From Cryptomeria japonica (lineage: Eukaryota; Streptophyta; Pinopsida; Cupressales; Cupressaceae), in assembly GCF_030272615.1 (NCBI RefSeq), contig NC_081408.1, positions 400,979,889 to 401,043,888 on the forward strand: DNA of 64,000 nucleotides, given 5' to 3'. Position numbers and translations under genes: made by a program. The notes under the pieces were generated by a model. The model saw only the letters and a program-made list of their open reading frames with translations, did no database searches and was not told where the DNA came from. This document shows, one piece after another, positions 57,175 to 64,000 of this stretch (positions are counted from its first letter, which is position 1; every line of letters begins with the position of its first letter).

Positions 57175-58376
57175 TGTAAAGTGGAAATTTGGGAACCTTA
57201 GCCAAATTTGTCACTTGGGAGAAAGATGGGAACTTAACTAAGGTTCAATTTTCACTTAGGGGGACTTTACATTCAAAAGAGGGGGATGAATCTACAAGAT
57301 CCAATCCTAGAGGATGAAAGGATCAAATACTAAGCAGATTGGAATGGAATTAACCCTCTTTTGTAAGTCGATTGATTGAATTAAGACAAAGTGTTGAAAA
57401 TGAAGACAAAGTATGCAAAAATAGTGAGCTACAGATTTGGGATTCAGTTGTGCACCTAGATCAGAGAAGCTTGAGATGATTTGGAGTTGCTCTACGAAAT
57501 CCAGTAAAAGTTGCAGGGACTGTGTGTCCAGACAGGGGCACCCTCCTATCGGTCCTTCAAACTTTTTGTGCGTTGAAAAGGGTTTTTTTGTCTTTGCGAA
57601 TAAATATTAATTCCAGAAGTATAACTACGCATATGTTTCTTGCACACAGAAAGAAACAGAAATGTGTTGGGCATAGGGGTTTGTCTTCATATCAAACCCT
57701 GGTTTGGAATTAACCAAGTGGTTGAAATAATGTAAATGAAAGGATTGAAAGTAGAAATCCTCCTCTTTGAGGGGATGTTGAATTGAATGAAATTGAAATG
57801 CTTATACCTCCTTGTGAAATTTTTCTTGCCTCCACATGGAATTAGGGTTTAATGAAGTAGAATGTTGATCTCCTCTTCAATGCTTGAAATCTTGTCTCTA
57901 TTGTTGCTCCAAAGCTTGAAGGAAGATAGAAAATGCTCAATTTCTCTTAAATGCTTGATCTCTTGAATGCCCAGATGCTTAATTGAATTTCATGATCTAT
58001 CAAATGAGAGGGGAAATCCCTCTTATATACTTGCTAGTGGGTTTAATTGACTTATTTTCTGACTTGGGCCGACATAGGCGGGAATTCTTGCTTCAAATTT
58101 GAGCTAGATCCAAGGGGAGAGGATCAAGGGAGGCCCCAAATAGGGGATCCCAGGGAGCCACTCCGTGGTCCTAGTGGATCCTAGGGTGCCATGCCCTGAT
58201 CCTTCCCTACATTGGGGCAGGATCAAGGTGTAGGCAGAGTGAAAGGTTGATTTGCAATTTATTTTTGATGTGCATAAGCATATTCAGGTCTCTGATCAGG
58301 CTGAGGGGCGCAATCACTAATGCGAAGACCCAAATGCAATCAAAAATTGCAAGGGGTGCAATTTTAGGATGTAACA
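57175..58376. repeat. Solo LTR inserted in copia X
   Basis: A 1,202-bp sequence starting TGTAAAGTGGAAA and ending GGATGTAACA, flanked by exact 5-bp duplications GTCTT (57170-57174 and 58377-58381). A TATA-like TCTTATATAC lies at 58021-58030. No coding content. It splits the copia X pol frame, which resumes as VARFQADPKESHV after the right duplication. The LTR-only state is the usual product of recombination between two LTRs. Confidence 0.85.
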
Positions 58377-58381
58377 GTCTT

Positions 58382-58981
58382 GTTGCAAGATTTCAGGCTG
58401 ATCCTAAGGAAAGTCATGTTACTGCTATGAAAAGAATATTCAGATATTTGAAGGGACCAATTGATTATGGCTTGTGGTATTCGAAGAATGATGATTTAAT
58501 TTTAATTTCTTATACATATGTTGATTGGGTAGGTGATGTTTATGACTAGAAGAGCACTACAGGTGGTGCATTCTTTTTGGGAAAGAATTTGGTTGCTTGG
58601 GCAACTAAGAAGTAGAATTCTATCTTTTTATCTACTACAGAAGCTGAATACATTTACGCTGCTAGCAACTATACTCAGGTACTTTAGTTGATACAAATGC
58701 TGAAGGATATTAGAGTTGTTTATAATGAGCCTATTGTTATATATTGTGACAATTAAAGTGCTATCAATGTTTCTAATAATCCGGTGTTGTATTCTAAGAC
58801 AAAGCATATATTAATCAAGTTTCATTTCTTGAGAGAGAAGGTGAATGAGAAAGAAGTCAGATTGGACTATGTATCTACAAAGGAACAGATTGTAGATATC
58901 TTTATGAAGCCTTTGCCTGCACATACATTTGTATATATGAGAGAGAAGCTAGGGGTGATTGCCCCTCCTGATGAGAACTAG
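58382..58981 (+). pseudogene. Copia X RNase H
   Basis: RYLKGPIDYGLWYSKNDD is followed by YTYVDWVGD (first Asp of Y-T-D-A-D-W lost; the later Asp is present), TTEAEYIYA (Glu) and YCDN (Asp). It ends with YVSTKEQIVDIFMKPLP and a natural stop at 58979-58981. Stops at about 58547, 58613, 58685 and 58755. Confidence 0.87.
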
Positions 58982-59347
58982 ATGCATTGAATTGCATCAA
59001 TCCGATGGACTTCATAGTCTTATCCTGATATCTGGATTGATGAGTGGGTGTTGCTGCTCTGGGGGAGTAGTCAGTGTGTGGTTTAGTTGTTCAAAATTGT
59101 TAGAGTGTGTCTCTACAAGGGAGAGATTATCTAGTAAGAGTGAGAGAATAATATTTTTCTTATGTGCCTTTTTCATTGATGTCAAAAGGGGAGAGAAGCA
59201 TGTGAAAAATTGTCTTATCTAAGGTAAAGAGTTATGTGTGCATGATCTCAGGGGGAGATTGTTAAGTTGATTTCTTTCTTTGCATTGATTTTTTTTCACA
59301 TTCCTATGTTGCCATCAATTCCAAAGTGGGATATTGGATATTAGAGT
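58982..59347 (+). other. Copia X 3' untranslated region with polypurine tracts
   Basis: CTCTGGGGGAGTAG (59058-59071), GTCAAAAGGGGAGAGAAG (59182-59199), CTCAGGGGGAGATTG (59246-59260) and the worn LTR-adjacent tract CCAAAGTGGGATAT (59321-59334). The order of contexts parallels that in copia Y, Z and N2. Confidence 0.72.
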
Positions 59348-60660
59348 TGTTGGAATGACTCGTCATTGATGTCAACATATTCCTATGTTCTTGTGCTTCG
59401 GTGTTGCAAAGAGTTAGTTTGGTTGGTATATTGCAAATATGATGATGTAGATTTAAGGATTCATAGATCAGTATCTTCAATTGATTTAGCATGAGTTTCT
59501 ATTTTTCGAAAGGTGATTTGATCAAGTTATGTGATCCGGTATTGTGACTGGTTTTTTTATTGGTTATGTATTGCAGAGTTGTGATTTCTGGTTTGTACTT
59601 CTCTGGAATTGATTCATTATGTTGTGCAAACTTTGGAGAGTGTTTGGGACATTCATGTGTGTCATTTGTTTGAGTGGTTCATGACTTGAAACTTCACAAG
59701 TGTATATTTCAGTTTGTCAGTTGGTGTTCTTGAGCTCCAGAAGAGAGATAATGATGATTCTAGTGATTTGAGTTGTTGCAAAGGAATTCGTGTTGCTTGT
59801 TGGTGTTTATAGATCATGTGCTATGTGTATTGCTTCTCGACATTGTTTGTTGTGCATGTTATTGAAGATTTTATTGGTCTTCTTGTATTCTTCATGTTAT
59901 ACAACTTTCTGGCTGACCTGATGGTTCTTGCGTGTTGTGGTTGATTTTAGCGAGATATTCGATGGTGTTGTGTGTTTGAGGATTTGATTTGAGTCCATGC
60001 TAAGCCAATATTTTATTGGTCTACATATGGATTTATGTATCATGTGATATAATTTTGTAATTAGGTCTTATGAGTTGAGTTGACCTTGAAATTAAGGTTG
60101 ATGATTTGAATAAATAAGTGTAATATTCATGTAAGATGTGTGTTTGTGTTGTGTCTACTTCTGTGAGAGTGTTGTATGTATGAACAATTGAATTGATCTT
60201 TTGATAGAGTGTTGAAGAGAAAAGAAGTGTGGCAGAGTAGACAGTGTGCTTAACTGGAACTGTGATCAGGCATTTGGAGATGCTATTCTTTGAGTTCATG
60301 TAATCTAAAATGGTGTCCAATATTTGTAAGGTAGTGAGCCTTCCCCGAGTTGTATCCCTTTGTTGTTTTTGAGCAGTGAGCTCTAGGCAGTGTGCCTGAA
60401 TGCATGTGCATTCCCCATTGTAATATTTACACATACTATTACAGAGTATTATCTTATTGTGGATAGGTTCCCACAATGGTTTTTCCCTTAACTAGGTTTT
60501 CCACGTCAAAAATCTGTGTTATGTGTGTTGTTGATGTGTTGTTTATCTTCTTTATTGTTGCTCTTGATCAAATCTTAAGTTGAGGTTAATTTGTTTAAGT
60601 TTGGTGAAAACTGATTCACCCCCCTCCCCTCTCAGTTTTCCTGCATTGTTGTTGCCAACA
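59348..60660 (+). repeat. Copia X 3' LTR
   Basis: TGTTGGAATGACTCG to TTGTTGCCAACA, giving inverted terminal words TGTTGG/CCAACA. It contains the GGTTTTCCACGTCAAA block (60496-60511) and the U5 C-tract ATTCACCCCCCTCCCC (60614 onward). The start could instead be at 59335, because the polypurine tract region is worn and an extra 13 bp intervene. The partner LTR is not in the window. Confidence 0.75.
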
Positions 60661-60990
60661 CTATATGCCAACAATGTCAAAGTATGACATACTACCATGG
60701 CATAAGCTTCTCCATTTCAAACTGACTCGGCAAGCATACATAAATCCTCTACACAATACACATCAAACGGTCACCATTCTCAATCGAGTCCTCGTTCTTT
60801 CTTAGTGTTCTTATACTATAATTTTCAAGTTTGGGGGCAAAGTTTTTTATCATGTTCAGCTCCCCCTATGTATTTGTTTCATCTCATCATTGAGGGGATG
60901 TCACCCGTGTATGAAAAGCACATGCTGGACCATGGATCCATTTTTGTCTTTCTCATCACCTATGTTCAGTTTTCTTCTCCAAACTTGGAT
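60661..60990 (-). other. Copia W 3' untranslated region and LTR edge
   Basis: Element sense (minus): after the gag frame ends, a CATAGGGGGAGCTG tract (about 60860-60873) and then a worn polypurine context CTTTGACATTGTTGGCATATAG (split at 60661-60682) occur. There TGTTGGCATATAG would start the 3' LTR. Only about 13 bp of that LTR remain, because copia X ends here. CTATA at 60661-60665 could be the right copy of the copia X target duplication. Confidence 0.45.
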
Positions 60991-61417
60991 AATCTACCTC
61001 TTTTTCTCAGTTACAACATCTGGAGTAGCATCTATCTTCTTGTTTTATTTGACAACCCTTGTTCTATAGTATTTTGTAGGGTGGCCAAAATTGTTGCACT
61101 TTTAACAAACTATGTTCTTATTAAGCAGAGGAGTAGAGGAGTTTCTATCAAACTAGTTTGTTCTCCTTCTCCAAACCATACTCTTGTGACCGACTGATGG
61201 AACAAAATATTTTTTTGACAATTTAGGGATACTACTATTTTTGTTCCATGTGCATCCCTATCTTACATAATCTCTACTCACTCTTTCATGTTGACCATAG
61301 TTATTATATCTTGCATTTTTGTTGAAAGAGTAATTGAAGGGGCTGCCACATGACTGAAATGAGTTTCTTCTACATTCAAAGTTGTTATGGCCTACATTAT
61401 TGTAGTTATAACATATA
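60991..61417 (-). pseudogene. Copia W gag, C-terminal zinc-knuckle part
   Basis: Minus-strand reading below the solo LTR: CYNYNNVGHNNFEC (second Cys is Tyr), then basic linker sequence and a further worn knuckle (KCNNFGH near 61090). An acidic tail containing a Trp-Arg-Arg-Lys motif follows, resembling the N1 gag end. Several stops. Confidence 0.65.
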
Positions 61418-61422
61418 ATATT

Positions 61423-62225
61423 TGTATATGGTGAAAATGGATAATGACAATGTTGAAAGACTAAATAGATTCAACCACAAAACCCTAGCCTAACAACAAC
61501 AAGGATCCACCATAACATATGAAGATTACCTAAGACAATGCAAATCAAATGAAATCACAAATATTATACCATCACATGTCCAATAGGGTTTGAATCTCCA
61601 TTCTTCCTATCTCCATTGATCTTGCTTGATATATTTGCTCTCAGATTTTATGTGCACAAGAGCTCAACAAAGAACGGAAATGTGGTTGCAAGTAGGATCG
61701 TCTATGTTCAAAAGCGTAGTGTAGTCAAGTAGTCAATGGGGGGTTTGCATAGATTGATTAGAATGATTGATTAGGGTTTGATAATGAAGGAAGCATCTCC
61801 TTATATAGAAAACACTATATGAAATGGAGGGATAAGATTGAGAGGTGTAAAAGGAGGTCGGCTATGATTAGAGGGTAGGTAAAAGAAATAATAAAATAAT
61901 GAAAGGGATAGGTAGTGTATGAATTAAGAGATGAATGACATGTGTCATGGGTAGAAAAGGTTAATGAATTAATTAAATAAATAAAGATTTATATAATTAA
62001 TAGAAGAAGTGGTATTAATTAAATAAATAAGATATTTATTTAATTTAGGAAAAGGATAATTTAAATAAATAAATGTATTTATTTAAATGAGAAATAAGGC
62101 TAGAAGAGGATAAATGAATTAATTAAATAAATAAAGATTTATTTAATTAATAGAATAATTAAGCTTAGATAATTAAATAAATAAAATATTTATTTAATTA
62201 GACATGACAATTTTAGGTGTCTATA
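61423..62225 (-). repeat. Solo LTR inserted in copia W gag
   Basis: An 803-bp LTR in minus orientation, with exact 5-bp target duplication ATATT (61418-61422 and 62226-62230). Element sense begins TATAGACACCTAAAATTG, i.e. the TGTAGACAC start of elements A and B with G to A, and ends CACCATATACA. A TATA box CTATATAAGG (61799-61808) is on the minus strand. The U3 part holds three similar AT-rich blocks (AATAAATAAAGATTTAT type) between 61970 and 62200. Confidence 0.85.
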
Positions 62226-62230
62226 ATATT

Positions 62231-63791
62231 CTTATTTCTAAGAGCAGCGGAGACATTCTTTCTATCATACTATGGAGCAGGTCTATGCACAAGTCTACAA
62301 TTTGACACTTTATGTCCAAATGTATTGCATTTGTGACAAACTACATTTTTGCTTTCAAAGAATTTAACTTGACCTTTCCTAGACCCATTTGCACACCCAC
62401 TTGTTTTTATGGCCATATCCTTTGCATGAATAACAATAACCAGAAAAGGTAAGATTGTATCTTACAGAGTGAATTTGCTGGTTAAGTGGGGATCGTGTGG
62501 ACATGTTTGCACTAAGTCTTCTTCCTCTGTTTCTGTTCTTGAGTTGTCTATTTTTAGCAAACACATATTCTGATTTCCTCCTATTCTCAGTCTTGTGAGC
62601 AGTAGCATAGTTTGATCTTCTATATCTCCTTCTTGGGTCCTTATCTCTGATGAATCCATCTTCATTCAACTTGCCTTTTCCTTTTGAATCAACATTATTC
62701 TTCCTTGTAGCAGTATCTTGTGTCTTTATACTTTCAGCGGTAGTAGTTAAATCAATCTTTTTCCTTGGAGCATTCTTGAATGTAAAGGTTTGCCCATTAC
62801 AATTCTCCTTTGAAGATACAAATTGTGTGTCCTTCTTTGATGAATTATGTCGGTGGAACATTGACCAATCTCATATCATAAGCTTGTTGATTCCTTTGAG
62901 TTCTTTTGTTTCTTCAACATATCTTCTAATGCATTGGTGTTTCCCTCATACTTCATTTTTATCTTAAGATCATCCTTGCACTTCTCAAGTTCATTTCTAA
63001 GATTCACAACCTCTTGCTCCAACTCTTGACACATCTTTTCCTTGGCATTCAAATCTGATTGTGTTAATTCATTTATCCTCTTGGCTTCTTCTAGTTGAGA
63101 TTTCATCATGTTGATACTTTGTTTAGATTCTTCAAGATTCTTGCTTAGCTAATCTTGTTCCTTTGTGGTTGACTTCTTGTATCTTTTATATTCCTTCCTT
63201 ATTTTGCTTAATTCTTCAAGAGCACACACTAATTTTGCTTCAAGATCAACTTCAACATCATTATCTTCTTCAGCTTCTTCATCACTGTCAAATAAGTCCT
63301 TGCTAGATTGGAATCCACTATCACATATTGATTTCTTCACCTCATTTTGGATTTCTTGTACCATGAATAGATGTGTTTCTTTTTCATCTTCATTGTAGCA
63401 ACTAACTAATCTGCCTCTACCATTTGCATATTTGTTTGATCCTTTCTTCATCTTTCTTCCACAATCTGATTTAGCGGTACTTGGCTCTTCTCCATAGATT
63501 TTCTTCAATCTATTCCATATGTCCCTTGCAGATTTGCAGTTCTTGACCTTCAAAGAAACTATATAAGATAGGCCACTAAGAATAACCTTCTTTTCTACAA
63601 CATTATATTCATACTCTTTTAGCATCAGGATTAGTTGGAGGAGTAGCAGGAACAATGTATCCATTCTTAACAGAAATCCAGACATCTTAACCTAAGGAAA
63701 ACAAATAGACTTTCATTCTTGAACTCTATATGACATAGTTTGTGCCATCAAACATAGGTACATTAGCAGAGGATGACTCATACATCACCAT
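62231..63791 (-). pseudogene. Copia W gag, N-terminal and central part
   Basis: Start at the ATG at 63791 (MVMYESSSANVPMFDGTNY). Stops and frameshifts follow. A capsid-like region reads SLKVKNCKSARDIWNRLKKI. Then come an Asp/Glu-rich segment (LFDSDEEAEEDNDVEVD), a coiled coil (63149-62876, for example NLRNELEKCKDDLKIKMKY) and a basic segment. Knuckles CYSCKGYGHKNKWVC (one residue too long) and CHKCNTFGHKVSNC close the part, before the solo LTR. The combination of capsid region with coiled coil and several knuckles makes this gag a plausible relative of the capsid-less gag in N1 and N2. Confidence 0.75.
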
Positions 63792-64000
63792 TGTGTTCAC
63801 ACACAAGAATCTACCTATTGGACCCTTAAAATTTTCAAATTTTAGAGTTCCAAATTCATGCCAAAAAGCAAATTTCTATGTTCAATCATGTGTAACATCT
63901 ATAATCAAGTAGGTTCGTTCAATTCTAACTTTTAGAGACCAGGTCTGATGCATCCATAAAGAGGTTAGCTCGAGGTATGTATATGTTTCACAAATTCCAG
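63792..64000 (-). other. Copia W 5' leader
   Basis: No coding content. It contains a possible worn primer site around 63942-63953. The 5' LTR, if present, begins at about the window edge. Confidence 0.3.

Larger units (their letters stand above)
54341..60660 (+). mobile_element. Copia X, 3' part
   Basis: Plus-strand copia from mid-gag to the 3' LTR: zinc knuckle, protease, integrase, RT, RNase H, several polypurine tracts and LTR. A solo LTR (57175-58376) is nested in the RT to RNase H linker. The 5' part of gag is at 27583-28337. Rejoining at the repeated AAGAA restores frame and the expected gag motif. Confidence 0.85.
60661..64000 (-). mobile_element. Copia W: gag-only copia element, partial
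   Basis: Minus-strand gag with capsid-like region, coiled coil and many zinc knuckles, followed directly by a polypurine tract and LTR edge with no pol. A solo LTR (61423-62225) is nested in the knuckle region. The 5' leader and LTR lie at or beyond the right window edge. A worn GGTCTGATGCAT (63942-63953) may be the remnant primer site. Confidence 0.6.

Noticed and set aside
60805-61197. Plus-strand ORF of 130 codons
   Set aside because: It overlaps the minus-strand end of copia W gag and shows no family features.
1-64000. tRNA, rRNA, CRISPR or bacterial operon features
   Set aside because: None seen; tRNA similarity is limited to short retrotransposon primer sites, and the repeats are LTRs and tandem units without spacer structure.

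Overview
The window is plant nuclear DNA from a very repeat-rich genome. It is built almost entirely from nested, decayed LTR retrotransposons, and I see no intact host gene, tRNA, rRNA or CRISPR array. Long LTRs, nesting several layers deep, old but still readable copies and gag-only derivatives would suit a gymnosperm such as a conifer. That placement is an inference from genome style, not from a marker gene. Names such as copia X, Y, Z, W, N1 and N2 are labels for this window only.

Layout. 1-3910: 3' end of a chromodomain Ty3/gypsy element (RNase H, integrase, chromodomain, PPT, LTR; right limit inferred). 3908-13087: an antisense plant mobile domain (PMD) pseudogene split by a full-length Ty1/copia element on the minus strand (copia Y, 5269-12696). 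13088-17211: gypsy element A, with its 3' internal end plus LTR present twice in tandem. 17212-19538 and 27338-about 27580: remains of gypsy element B, again with an antisense PMD piece upstream of its 3' LTR. 19539-27332: complete copia-type element N1 on the plus strand, with exact 5-bp target duplication, carrying gag plus a long unknown ORF (ORFX) and no pol. 27583-28337 and 54341-60660: two halves of one plus-strand copia (copia X), separated by a 26-kb block. In that block lie minus-strand copia Z (29115 to about 41402), interrupted by N2 (33497-40112, a second gag plus ORFX element), and a minus-strand Tat/Ogre-like gag-only element T (about 45346-51167). Copia X also holds a solo LTR (57175-58376). 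60661-64000: minus-strand gag-only copia W, interrupted by another solo LTR (61423-62225).

How the parts relate. Copia X, Y and Z encode the usual gag, protease, integrase, reverse transcriptase and RNase H modules, all broken by stops, frameshifts, deletions or lost catalytic residues. N1 and N2 share their priming site (TGGTATCAGAGC), U5 C-tract and multiple polypurine tracts with those autonomous relatives, so they were probably mobilised in trans. Their roughly 1,100-codon ORFX has a conserved N-terminal domain of about 330 residues that I cannot assign to any family. It is the best candidate here for something undescribed. The second notable theme is the PMD gene lying antisense at nearly the same distance upstream of the 3' LTR in two different gypsy elements, as if carried as cargo.
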